Positions 24,874-32,754 of a DNA stretch of 36,620 nucleotides are shown here, piece after piece. The position numbers and the translations under genes are program-made. The notes under the pieces are model-generated. The model was not told the origin of the DNA, ran no database searches, and saw nothing but the letters and a program-made list of their open reading frames with translations. Source of the stretch: an uncultured Holdemanella sp. Its GTDB lineage: Bacteria; Bacillota_I; Bacilli_A; Erysipelotrichales; Erysipelotrichaceae. Each line of letters begins with the position of its first letter. Position 1 is the stretch's first letter. The stretch spans positions 1 to 36,620 of the forward strand of contig CAAEDN010000106.1 of the NCBI GenBank assembly GCA_900754615.1. The letters run 5' to 3'.

Positions 24874-25707
24874 TATTGCTTGAACCGCAACACATCCAGG
24901 TCCACCTTGTGTAATAAATGCAGCTGAAAGCGGATAAATCACCACTTTAGCGCCTTCAAAAGTTTCTTTGATCTTCTTTTCAAACAACATCGCTAACTCT
25001 TCATTAAAGGCATGTGAAATATAAAATGTATACTTGGGTGTAAAACCATTATTTTTAAAATCTTCAATCACCATACTGACAGCCTTCTTATACGTACGAC
25101 TTACACCAAATTTATCTAAACCCATGCCATCAACGCCTTTTTTTAATATTGGAATTAATTTTAATGCACCACCTAAAGTAGCTGCTAACCCTTTGATTCT
25201 TCCACCACGAACTAAGAATTGGAAATCCACAGGAACTAAATATGATTCTTCCTGCATACGGCTTTGGACAACCATCTTAACGATTTCCTTGGCACTTGCC
25301 CCGTTATTTGCCATTTCCAAAGCTGTATCTACCATTAAGCGATGCGGACCACATAATGTTTGTGTGTCCACAACATGAACCAATTCCGGATAGTCACAAG
25401 AATTTTTTGCCATCATAGCCGTCTGGTAGGTTCCACTAAGTCCAGAAGCCATCGTAATATCAATCACTTCATCGCCATCTTTTGAAAGCTCATTATATAA
25501 ATCAATCTTTTCACCAAGACTAGGCTGAGAAGTTTTTGGAATCTTGTGATCTTCAATCATTGTTAATAATTGTGTGCTTGTGATGTCCTCAAAATCTCGA
25601 TATGTTTGTGAATCCACAGTGATATTCAAAGGAACAATCGATAACCCTTTTTCTTTTGCCGGTTCAATCGAATATAAAGTCGATGAATCAGAAACAATAT
25701 GAATCAT
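24862..25707 (-). CDS. DegV family fatty-acid-binding protein (FakB-like)
   Basis: 281 residues, normal for DegV/FakB proteins, which bind a fatty acid and in several Bacillota present it to the kinase FakA for phosphorylation. Family signs: the N-terminal VSDSSTLYS, TSQPSLGEKIDLYNEL, ITMASGLSGTYQTA, VDTQTLCGPHRLMV and VRGGRIKG. No FakA gene is in the window. It is divergent from a DUF1836 gene, with a palindrome between the two promoters. Confidence 0.93.
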   Translation of the reverse strand: MIHIVSDSSTLYSIEPAKEKGLSIVPLNITVDSQTYRDFEDITSTQLLTMIEDHKIPKTSQPSLGEKIDLYNELSKDGDEVIDITMASGLSGTYQTAMMAKNSCDYPELVHVVDTQTLCGPHRLMVDTALEMANNGASAKEIVKMVVQSRMQEESYLVPVDFQFLVRGGRIKGLAATLGGALKLIPILKKGVDGMGLDKFGVSRTYKKAVSMVIEDFKNNGFTPKYTFYISHAFNEELAMLFEKKIKETFEGAKVVIYPLSAAFITQGGPGCVAVQAIKMA

Positions 25708-25732
25708 TTTTATATTACCTCTCTTTAGATAA

Positions 25733-25761
25733 ACAATAATATATATGATTCAATAAGTCAA
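25733..25761 (-). promoter_or_regulatory. Promoter of the DegV gene
   Basis: Minus-strand TTGACT (25756-25761) and TATTGT (25733-25738), spacing 17; a GAGAGG binding site follows ten bases before the ATG. Confidence 0.7.
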
Positions 25762-25764
25762 TAC

Positions 25765-25785
25765 ATCTAGTATTAATTTCTAGAT
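25765..25785. promoter_or_regulatory. Palindromic operator candidate between DegV and DUF1836 genes
   Basis: ATCTAG (25765-25770) and CTAGAT (25780-25785) form an exact inverted repeat with a nine-base AT-rich centre that itself contains ATTAAT. It lies four bases from the DegV -35 and touches the -35 of the DUF1836 promoter, so one bound protein could control both. The DUF1836 product is the obvious candidate, by inference. Confidence 0.5.
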
Positions 25786-25813
25786 TGTGTAAGAATTCAT
25801 TTTATGTTAAACT
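25785..25813 (+). promoter_or_regulatory. Promoter of the DUF1836 gene, possibly leaderless
   Basis: TTGTGT (25785-25790) and TAAACT (25808-25813) with 17-base spacing and an extended -10 TG. Only six bases separate the -10 from the ATG at 25820, and no Shine-Dalgarno is present. Confidence 0.5.
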
Positions 25814-25819
25814 ATAACT

Positions 25820-26308
25820 ATGAAAAATTATACATTTCCAAAATGGAACGATTTACCAGAAATCGACCTATATATGGACCAAGTGATTACCTATATTAAC
25901 GATAAATTAAAGGATACATATTTTTATGACGAAAAGTTTATCACAAAGTCCATGATCAATAATTATGTCAAAACCGGTATTGTCCATCCACCTGTAAAAA
26001 AACATTACACAAAAAGTCATTTAGCTTATTTTTTAGTATTAACCATTCTAAAAAGATGCTATTCCATGCAACAAATTACATCTTTGCTTCACATTTATAC
26101 CGATGTCAAAGATTCTTCAATTGCACAAGCCTATGACTTATTTATTTCCAGATTCGAAGATTCTTTAAATGATGTATTTGAAAACAATCGCAATACTATC
26201 CTCTTTGACAATCAAAGTCCTGAACAAGAATTAATGGATAATGTCATTCAGTGTGTTATTTATAAGGTACATACAGAATATGTGCTTAAAAGCCATGAAC
26301 ATGAATAG
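25820..26308 (+). CDS. DUF1836 family protein, probable DNA-binding regulator
   Basis: 162 residues. The central segment MINNYVKTGIVHPPVKKHYTKSHLAYFLVLTILKR is typical of DUF1836, which resembles the winged-helix start of MerR-type regulators (helix, YVKxGxIxPP wing, basic KKxYT, then a long helix). The C-terminal half is helical and acidic with no ligand motif. Function is not established for the family. Divergent from the DegV gene with a shared palindrome, so control of that gene is plausible. It lacks a ribosome binding site. Confidence 0.85.
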   Translation: MKNYTFPKWNDLPEIDLYMDQVITYINDKLKDTYFYDEKFITKSMINNYVKTGIVHPPVKKHYTKSHLAYFLVLTILKRCYSMQQITSLLHIYTDVKDSSIAQAYDLFISRFEDSLNDVFENNRNTILFDNQSPEQELMDNVIQCVIYKVHTEYVLKSHEHE

Positions 26309-26329
26309 AGAGAAATCTCTATTTTTTTT
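26305..26329 (+). terminator. Terminator of the DUF1836 gene
   Basis: ATAGAGA / TCTCTAT perfect seven-pair stem (loop GAAA, 26305-26322) and a T run. The TAG stop (26306-26308) is inside the stem. Confidence 0.9.
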
Positions 26330-26337
26330 ATTTGAAG

Positions 26338-26362
26338 AAAAAAAAGATGTACAAATGTACAC
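26338..26362 (-). terminator. Terminator of ilvE
   Basis: Minus-strand GGTGTAC / GTACATC stem (one G-U wobble, loop of four, 26345-26362) followed by seven T residues, three bases past the ilvE stop. Confidence 0.85.
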
Positions 26363-26365
26363 CTT

Positions 26366-27427
26366 CTAGTCAACAACTACAGTCCATCCATAAGGATCTT
26401 CAACAGTTCCCCATTGAATTCCTGTTAAAGTATCATATAGTTTTTGAGTTAATTCTCCCGTTTTAAAATCAGATACAGTTACAACATCACCTTTATAGTA
26501 CAATTCTCCAATTGGACTAATGACAGCCGCTGTACCGGTTCCCCAAGCTTCTTGTAGTTTACCATTGTGACCTGCTTCCATCAATTCATCCACAGATAAA
26601 TGTCTTTCTTCAATTTCATATCCCCAATCCTTTAAGATATGTAAAATGGAATCACGAGTAACACCAGGAAGTACTGTACCTTCGCATGGAGCTGTCACAA
26701 TCTTATTATCAATTTCAAACATTACGTTCATAGAACCAACTTCTTCAATGTATTTACGGTGAACACCATCCAACCATAATACTTGAGAATATCCTAATTC
26801 TTCTGCTTTTACCTGAGCAGCTAAACTACCAGCATAGTTTCCACCACATTTAGTAAATCCTGTACCACCTTTAGCAGCACGCACATATTCATCTTCAACA
26901 TAGATTTTAACAGGATTTACACCTTCTGCATAATAAGCACCTACAGGTGAGCAGATGATCATAAACTTATAATGTTTAGCAGCATGTACACCGATTGCAG
27001 CTTCTGTCGCAAACATGAATGGACGAATATATAAAGATTCGCCTTCTCCTGTTGGAATCCAGTCTTCTGAATATTTAACGATTGTCTTAACGGCTTCCAC
27101 AAACATATCCACATCTAGAGTAGGCATGCTCAAACGTTTATTTGAATTCGCAAAACGCTTTGCGTTCATTTCAGGTCTAAACAATTGAACCTTTCCATCC
27201 TTTGTACGATATGCCTTCATACCTTCAAATGTTTCTTGGGCATAGTGCAAAACCATACTTGCTGGATCAAATTCCAATGGTCCATAAGGTACGACTCTTG
27301 CATCGTGCCATCCTTGTCCATCGTCCCAATCCATCACAAACATATAGTCTGTATAGTATTTACCAAAACCTAAAGGTCCGGCTGGTTTTTCTTTTAAGTT
27401 TTTACTTTCTACAAATTGTACTTCCAT
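26366..27427 (-). CDS. ilvE: Branched-chain amino-acid aminotransferase
   Basis: 353 residues, the eukaryote/Bacillus-type long form of this fold-type IV PLP enzyme. Transfers amino groups between leucine, isoleucine or valine and 2-oxoglutarate in both synthesis and breakdown. The PLP lysine is Lys193 in KGGTGFTKCGGNYAGS; also visible are ETFEGMKAYR, IRPFMFATE, the EEVGSMNVMF signature and GTGTAAVISPIGEL. The ATG has an AGAGGAC site. Its own promoter lies between it and the leucyl aminopeptidase gene. Confidence 0.96.
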   Translation of the reverse strand: MEVQFVESKNLKEKPAGPLGFGKYYTDYMFVMDWDDGQGWHDARVVPYGPLEFDPASMVLHYAQETFEGMKAYRTKDGKVQLFRPEMNAKRFANSNKRLSMPTLDVDMFVEAVKTIVKYSEDWIPTGEGESLYIRPFMFATEAAIGVHAAKHYKFMIICSPVGAYYAEGVNPVKIYVEDEYVRAAKGGTGFTKCGGNYAGSLAAQVKAEELGYSQVLWLDGVHRKYIEEVGSMNVMFEIDNKIVTAPCEGTVLPGVTRDSILHILKDWGYEIEERHLSVDELMEAGHNGKLQEAWGTGTAAVISPIGELYYKGDVVTVSDFKTGELTQKLYDTLTGIQWGTVEDPYGWTVVVD

Positions 27428-27454
27428 AATTTGTCCTCTTTTCTAAACACGATG

Positions 27455-27483
27455 ATAATATCACACTTTACAATTTATTTCAA
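27455..27483 (-). promoter_or_regulatory. Promoter of ilvE
   Basis: Minus-strand TTGAAA (27478-27483) and TATTAT (27455-27460), spacing 17. The leader is about 20 bases, too short for a T-box or attenuator. Confidence 0.7.
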
Positions 27484-27493
27484 CATCTTACAT

Positions 27494-28783
27494 TTATTTA
27501 CATTCGTTTTCAAAGAAATGAACGATAGTCTCAATCATAACCCCAGTTGCCACTTCATCCTTATCACTGGTTCCGGCAATATCTAGATGGATCCACTTTG
27601 TGCCTTCTTCAATAAATTCTTCCAAGAATGCGGCTGCTAAACTAGCATTTCCACCCAATGTCTTCGAGTTAACAATATCAGCCACTTTAGAACACTTTAA
27701 TTCGGAGTGAAAATATTCATCAACCGGTAAACGCCAGATTTGTTCTTTTGTAGCCTTGCTTGCACCTAAAAAAGGCAAATAGAAGCTATCATCATTACTA
27801 AAAATTCCTGTATATGTACTTCCTAAAGCCCGTACACATGCCCCTGTTAAAGTTGCCATATCTATCACGCGTGTAGCCCCTAATTTTTGAGCCATTGTTA
27901 AGGCATCCGCCAAAATCAATCTTCCTTCGGCATCTGTATTTGTGACTTCAATCGTTTTACCGCTTAAAGAAGTAATCACATCTCCATCTACAAAACCATG
28001 TCCATTCACTTTATTTTCTGTAATAGGAAGAACACATATGATATTCTTTTCTACTTTCAATTCAGCTAATAGTTCCAAAGCACAAAGCATATTGGCAGCT
28101 CCACACATATCATATTTCATCCCGTGCATATTCGATTTAATATTGTATCCACCTGCATCATATGTAAGGCCCTTACCAACAAGAGCTGTATATTCTTCGT
28201 CTTCTTTGCCACCATCATAACGCACAACAACCATGTAACAAGGTCTATCAGAGCCTTGGTTCACAGCTAATAAAGCACCTGCACCAATTTGCTCTAAATC
28301 ATTTTGATTTAATACCTCAATCTCCATGCCATACTTTTCAGCAACCATCTTAGCCTCATCCACCAAATGATCGGGTGTTAGATAATTTGCAGGCATATCA
28401 CTGATTTCACGCGCATGATTCACAATACGTGCTACTGTCCTGCCTTTTTCAAATTCAGATTGAAAGCTATCACTTTCAAGTTCATACACCGTTGTCTCTT
28501 TATAGCTGTAAGCACCATATACAAGTCCAAAACCAGCTTCATACGCTGTTTTTTCATTAACATATGCCAAATAATCATCGGCATCCACTTTACTATAGGC
28601 TTCTTTGATGTTCTTCTTTCCATCACCCAAACCAACAACGACTACTTTTTCACAATCCATTTGATTCAATGTATAAATCGTTGTGATCTTGCCAAATTCT
28701 AAATCTAATTTAACATCTTTAAAAGCTGCTAAGCTTTCAGGTAAAGTTTCCCCTTCAAATAATCCAATACAAATATTTTTCAT
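27494..28783 (-). CDS. pepA: Leucyl aminopeptidase, M17 family
   Basis: 429 residues. Dinuclear-metal aminopeptidase of broad specificity, cytoplasmic, probably a hexamer. Catalytic and metal residues are in place: Lys204 and Asp209 (VGKGLTYDAGG), Lys216 (NIK), Asp225 (MKYDMCGAA), Asp284, Glu286 and Arg288 (the NTDAEGRLILADAL signature). The N-terminal domain is shorter than in E. coli PepA. It follows proC directly (no gap) and is the last gene of the nrd-proC-pepA run; no clear terminator was found after it. Confidence 0.95.
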   Translation of the reverse strand: MKNICIGLFEGETLPESLAAFKDVKLDLEFGKITTIYTLNQMDCEKVVVVGLGDGKKNIKEAYSKVDADDYLAYVNEKTAYEAGFGLVYGAYSYKETTVYELESDSFQSEFEKGRTVARIVNHAREISDMPANYLTPDHLVDEAKMVAEKYGMEIEVLNQNDLEQIGAGALLAVNQGSDRPCYMVVVRYDGGKEDEEYTALVGKGLTYDAGGYNIKSNMHGMKYDMCGAANMLCALELLAELKVEKNIICVLPITENKVNGHGFVDGDVITSLSGKTIEVTNTDAEGRLILADALTMAQKLGATRVIDMATLTGACVRALGSTYTGIFSNDDSFYLPFLGASKATKEQIWRLPVDEYFHSELKCSKVADIVNSKTLGGNASLAAAFLEEFIEEGTKWIHLDIAGTSDKDEVATGVMIETIVHFFENECK

Positions 28784-29590
28784 TTATTTTACCTCCGTCA
28801 TCTTTTTCGATTTTTCAGCACAAGCCTGCATTGCCGCTTCAATACTCGCTCTAAAGCCCATTTTTTCAAGAACACATACCGCATCGATCGTTGTACCACC
28901 AGGTGAACAAACCATGTCCTTTAAAGCACCCGGATGCATTCCTGTTTCTAATACCAACTTTGCACTTCCTAGTACAGCTTGTGCTGCAAATGTGTACGCT
29001 TGCTTACGAGGCAATCCTTGAGCAACCGCTGCATCTGCCATTGCTTCAATCATCATGAATACATAAGCAGGGCTAGAACCACTTACACAAGTTACGGCAT
29101 CCATCATGGATTCATCGACCACTTCACATTTTCCAAAACTATTAAAAATAGCTTTAATCATTTTTTTATCTTCTTCATTCACCTTATCATCAAAAGAAAT
29201 CGCACTCATGGCAGATAAAACTAAAGCTGGCGTATTCGGCATAGCTTTGATAACTTTCAAGTCTTTTCCAAAATATCTCTTCACATCATGAATGGTTACA
29301 CCTGCTGCAATATCTACAAGAATCACATCTTCTTTTACTACATCTTTAATTGACTCAATCAATTTCGGATAATGCTTAGGCTTTACACTTAATACAAGCA
29401 CATCACTATTTTGTGCAACTTCTTTTTCATCCATAGCAGTACGTACACCATATTTCTTTTCTAAACGCTCTAGATTTTCAGGATGATGATCATACACTAA
29501 GATACTTTTAAATAATTTATTCTGAGCTATTCCTTCAATCATGGCACCACCCATGTTTCCCGCTCCAATAAAACCAATTGTATCCTTCAT
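28784..29590 (-). CDS. proC: Pyrroline-5-carboxylate reductase
   Basis: 268 residues, normal for ProC. NAD(P)H-dependent last step of proline synthesis. N-terminal Rossmann motif GFIGAGNMGGAM (residues 5-16), the ADVLVLSVKP-like segment (SDVLVLSVKPKHY), AMPNTPALV, and the C-terminal signature PGALKDMVCSPGGTTIDAV. Starts ten bases after the NrdD-like gene, so probably cotranscribed with the glycyl-radical genes. Confidence 0.96.
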   Translation of the reverse strand: MKDTIGFIGAGNMGGAMIEGIAQNKLFKSILVYDHHPENLERLEKKYGVRTAMDEKEVAQNSDVLVLSVKPKHYPKLIESIKDVVKEDVILVDIAAGVTIHDVKRYFGKDLKVIKAMPNTPALVLSAMSAISFDDKVNEEDKKMIKAIFNSFGKCEVVDESMMDAVTCVSGSSPAYVFMMIEAMADAAVAQGLPRKQAYTFAAQAVLGSAKLVLETGMHPGALKDMVCSPGGTTIDAVCVLEKMGFRASIEAAMQACAEKSKKMTEVK

Positions 29591-29600
29591 AAACTACCTC

Positions 29601-31559
29601 CTAAACCGAATAGGTCTTTCTTCTTGAAAATTCTTTTTGTTTCCCCTCATTCCAATCCTCTAGATTACGATAATACCCGGATACCCTAGAATAGATCTGT
29701 GTTGGTTTATGACAAGTAGGACACAATCTGTGTTTACCTTTAATGTAACCATGTCCTTCACAAATTGAATAGGTTGGTGTAATCGTAAAGACCGGAACAT
29801 CATAATTTTCATAAATCGTTTTTACAAATAAAGCTGCCATTTTCCAATTCTCAATACCATGATCTATAAATATTGGAAAGGAAGTGGCACCACTATATTG
29901 ATTCTGTAACTTTTGTTGAATACGCATCGCCTCAAATACATCATCTGTACTCGCTACATCCAAATGTGTTGAATTCGTATAATATCCATGACTTTGAATT
30001 TCTGGATACTTCTCTCTATCAATTTTCGCAAAGTGCGTACAAACACTTTCGGCAGGAGTTGCCTCTAAATTCACTTTCTGATCTTGTTTTGAAATCTTAT
30101 CATTTAAAAAAGATAAAACCTCTTCTGCAAATTTTTGTGCCTGTAGATTCATAAGATCTTTTTGTAGCCATTTTGCATTCAAACAAGCTTCATTCATCCC
30201 AACAACGCCAAGTGTTCCATAGTGATTATCAAAATTTGAAATATAAGCTTTTGTATAAGGGTATAATCCTGCATCTAATAATTGATTTAAAACTTGTCTT
30301 TTTACATCAAAAGACCGAATCGCCAAATTGCTCAAGCTATCTAAACGCTTGAAGAAATCTTCTTTTGAAGTGGATAAATAAGCTAAACGAACAAGATTTA
30401 AAGTGACAATTCCCATGCTTCCACATAACGGTTTATAGCCAAAATAGCCTTCTACATCCTTTTTTTCTTTCGTCAAAAAATAAGGCGTTCCATATTTAGC
30501 ACAAGCCTTGAACAACTCTTCTTCTTTCATCCAATCAAAGTCATGTTGTAAATAAAGAGCTATGATAGGAAATTGAAACCCTCTTCCTGATATGTCTCCC
30601 TTATTTAAAACTTGAAATAATGCATCATGAAGAATTTTCATTTCTTTTTGGCAGTCCCCATAAGTAAAATCAGCCTCTTTCCCTGCTACAATTGCCTTTT
30701 TATTTTTATATTCATCGGGAATATTCCAGTCCAATGTAATCTGACTAAATGGTGCCTGTGTTCCCCATCTAGAAGGAATGTTGATTCCATAAATAAAACT
30801 TTCTAAACAATCATATACCATCTTTTGCGATAAATGATCTTTATGGATAAAAGGCACCAATAATGTATCAAAATGAGATAAAGATTGTGCGCTTGCCCAT
30901 TCATTTTGCATAATACCTAAAAAATTAACCATTTGGTTACATAATGTTCCTAGATGTTTTGCAGGTAATGATGAAATCATTTTATTTACAGAAGGAAGTC
31001 CTTTTAAAATCAAATCTTCCAAAGACCATCCTGCACTGCATCCTGTCAACATATGAATATTATGAATATATAAATCTCCACTTTTATGTGCATTTGTGAT
31101 TTGTGCATCGTAAACTTCACTGAGCCAGTAATTCGAAGTAATCATACCCGAATTGGATAAAATCAATCCTCCTACAGAATAAGTAGCCAAAGAGTTTTCA
31201 TCTTCCAAAGGGATATTATTATGCAAATAGGAATTGACTAAATGAATATATTCATTCGCAGTCGATTGAATTTTACGCACATTTTCTCTTTGTTTACGAT
31301 ATAAAATATAGGTTTTCGCGACAGGATAATATCCTGATTCGGATAAAGTTTTTTCAACACTATCCTGTATCATTTCTACACTGATGCGATTTTCTTTGAT
31401 TTTTGTTTGAAAATCCGCTGTTGCACGAAGAACCAGCAAATTAATAATTGCATCATCTTTTTCCATATGTAAAGAATCAAAGGCTTTTGATATAGCAGAA
31501 AAGATCTTAGAAGAATCAAATGTTACGATGGAACCATCTCTTTTTTCAACTTCTATCAT
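29601..31559 (-). CDS. nrdD: NrdD-like glycyl-radical enzyme (anaerobic ribonucleotide reductase family), divergent
   Basis: 652 residues. Class III reductases make deoxyribonucleotides from NTPs using a glycyl radical. Visible: an N-terminal ATP cone (about 1-90, VEKRDGSIVTFDSSKI), Cys174 in TGCSAGWSL, SNLTLD-like FSQITLDWNIP, GRGFQFPI, VGMNEACLN, NLEATPAES, a C-terminal zinc site (Cys600, His603, Cys613, Cys616) and the radical site RVSGYY with Gly628 followed by WNEGKQKEF. Odd: the loop before GSMGIVTLNLVRLAY appears about 25 residues shorter than in Thermotoga/Clostridium-type NrdD and lacks the MCCRL cysteines; only Cys379 (KPLCGSMG) is nearby. It may be a divergent reductase or have another substrate. 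Its activase ends six bases upstream. Confidence 0.85.
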   Translation of the reverse strand: MIEVEKRDGSIVTFDSSKIFSAISKAFDSLHMEKDDAIINLLVLRATADFQTKIKENRISVEMIQDSVEKTLSESGYYPVAKTYILYRKQRENVRKIQSTANEYIHLVNSYLHNNIPLEDENSLATYSVGGLILSNSGMITSNYWLSEVYDAQITNAHKSGDLYIHNIHMLTGCSAGWSLEDLILKGLPSVNKMISSLPAKHLGTLCNQMVNFLGIMQNEWASAQSLSHFDTLLVPFIHKDHLSQKMVYDCLESFIYGINIPSRWGTQAPFSQITLDWNIPDEYKNKKAIVAGKEADFTYGDCQKEMKILHDALFQVLNKGDISGRGFQFPIIALYLQHDFDWMKEEELFKACAKYGTPYFLTKEKKDVEGYFGYKPLCGSMGIVTLNLVRLAYLSTSKEDFFKRLDSLSNLAIRSFDVKRQVLNQLLDAGLYPYTKAYISNFDNHYGTLGVVGMNEACLNAKWLQKDLMNLQAQKFAEEVLSFLNDKISKQDQKVNLEATPAESVCTHFAKIDREKYPEIQSHGYYTNSTHLDVASTDDVFEAMRIQQKLQNQYSGATSFPIFIDHGIENWKMAALFVKTIYENYDVPVFTITPTYSICEGHGYIKGKHRLCPTCHKPTQIYSRVSGYYRNLEDWNEGKQKEFSRRKTYSV

Positions 31560-31565
31560 ACTTGT

Positions 31566-32699
31566 TTACCCCCTTATCATTACAGTATCGACATATTTTT
31601 CTAAGATTGTTTTATATTTTAAAATCTGTTTTTCATCTGGACGATGCAAAGAATGATCAATGGTTGTTTCATTATCTTGAAATGGCTGTAAAACTACTAT
31701 ATGCACGCCTTGAATCCATTGTCCTAATTCTTCGATATTTTTTTCATTATGAAACTCATTGACTAATGTAACACATAATTCAAATGGAACATGTGATGTC
31801 TTTAATAAACATAATGATTTTTCAATTTCATTTAAATCAATATCTTCTACGCCACAAGTTTGGGCATAGGCACTCGGTGCATTTTTAATATCTAAGCTTA
31901 TCGAATCGACCAATTTTTCCTGAATGATTTTATGAAGACGATCATAATACATTCCATTGGTATGAAGCTTAATTTTATAATTCAATGTCTTCGCATATTT
32001 TAAAAAGGAAACAACACCCTCATGCATCAATGGTTCTCCACCTGATATATAGATTCCATCTAGATCCTTGCGATGACTCTCTAAATATTCATTAATCTTT
32101 TCAGTAACAATCGGATACCTGTTTTCCTTTAAATAAACCAAATCTCTAGAATGACAATATGGACATTTCAAGTTGCATCCTCCTGTATATAAGGAACAGC
32201 TTAAATGACCTTCATAATCCGATAGGGATAGTTTTTTTAATTTATAAAACTGTAGATTTGTTTGTTCTAAATCCGCATAACTTCTAGCATGGTTTGATAG
32301 TGTTTGATAAAACTTGGAAAATATTTCAATTTCATTCGCATTTAGATCTTGTGTTATATGGTGCCACCAATCTCTACGTATTCCATAGATTTCAGATATA
32401 TGCTTTTTTGTCAAAGCCGTTGTGTATAATTCTTTGGCTCTTTTATCTTTTGAACTTGTTTGTATTGAAATATAACCTAAAGAAAATAACTTCTGTACAT
32501 TTTTTGTGACTGTTCCTTTATCATATCCTCCTACCTGGACGATTTGCTGAAGCGAAATCCCTTCATTCTCATAGATTTCAATCAAGATTGGAAGTTGCGC
32601 ATAACTCAAGTTCAAATCTTGCAGCATTTTATCATAATATTTTTGTGTACTTCGATAGAGAATACTTGAATCCATCAATAAATCATTTTGTTTTTCCAT
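31566..32699 (-). CDS. MarR winged-helix / radical-SAM activase (NrdG2-like) fusion
   Basis: 377 residues from the ATG at 32699. Residues about 8-140 are a MarR-type winged helix: LSYAQLPILIEIYENEGISL, the recognition helix GGYDKGTVTKNVQKL, and the wing with KDKRAKELYTT. Residues about 152-377 are a radical-SAM domain of the anaerobic ribonucleotide-reductase activase type NrdG2: LSLSDYEGHLSCSLYTGGC, the 4Fe-4S cysteines 175, 179 and 182 (CNLKCPYC), GGEP at 220-223 and KLHTNGMYYD. It would generate the glycyl radical on the adjacent NrdD-like protein. The MarR part has no cysteine. No Shine-Dalgarno; a TATAAT lies six bases upstream. A longer open frame (to 32819) has no usable start and crosses the guaB terminator, so the fusion is not an artefact of start choice. 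Confidence 0.9.
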   Translation of the reverse strand: MEKQNDLLMDSSILYRSTQKYYDKMLQDLNLSYAQLPILIEIYENEGISLQQIVQVGGYDKGTVTKNVQKLFSLGYISIQTSSKDKRAKELYTTALTKKHISEIYGIRRDWWHHITQDLNANEIEIFSKFYQTLSNHARSYADLEQTNLQFYKLKKLSLSDYEGHLSCSLYTGGCNLKCPYCHSRDLVYLKENRYPIVTEKINEYLESHRKDLDGIYISGGEPLMHEGVVSFLKYAKTLNYKIKLHTNGMYYDRLHKIIQEKLVDSISLDIKNAPSAYAQTCGVEDIDLNEIEKSLCLLKTSHVPFELCVTLVNEFHNEKNIEELGQWIQGVHIVVLQPFQDNETTIDHSLHRPDEKQILKYKTILEKYVDTVMIRG

Positions 32700-32705
32700 A
32701 CAAAC

Positions 32706-32711
32706 ATTATA
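32706..32711 (-). promoter_or_regulatory. Consensus -10 box giving a probable leaderless mRNA for the MarR-activase
   Basis: Minus-strand TATAAT at 32711-32706 leaves six bases to the ATG at 32699, so transcription would start at the ATG. The -35 position is only T-rich (TTTTTT, overlapping the guaB terminator's tail). Confidence 0.55.
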
Positions 32712-32722
32712 AGCGATTTTAA

Positions 32723-32750
32723 AAAAGAAAAAAAGGACCGAAGTCCTTTT
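32723..32750 (-). terminator. Rho-independent terminator of guaB
   Basis: Minus-strand AAAAGGAC-TTCG-GTCCTTTT stem with a stable UUCG loop (32731-32750), then a long T-rich tail. It lies four bases after the guaB stop and directly upstream of the MarR-activase promoter. Confidence 0.92.
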
Positions 32751-32754
32751 GAGA

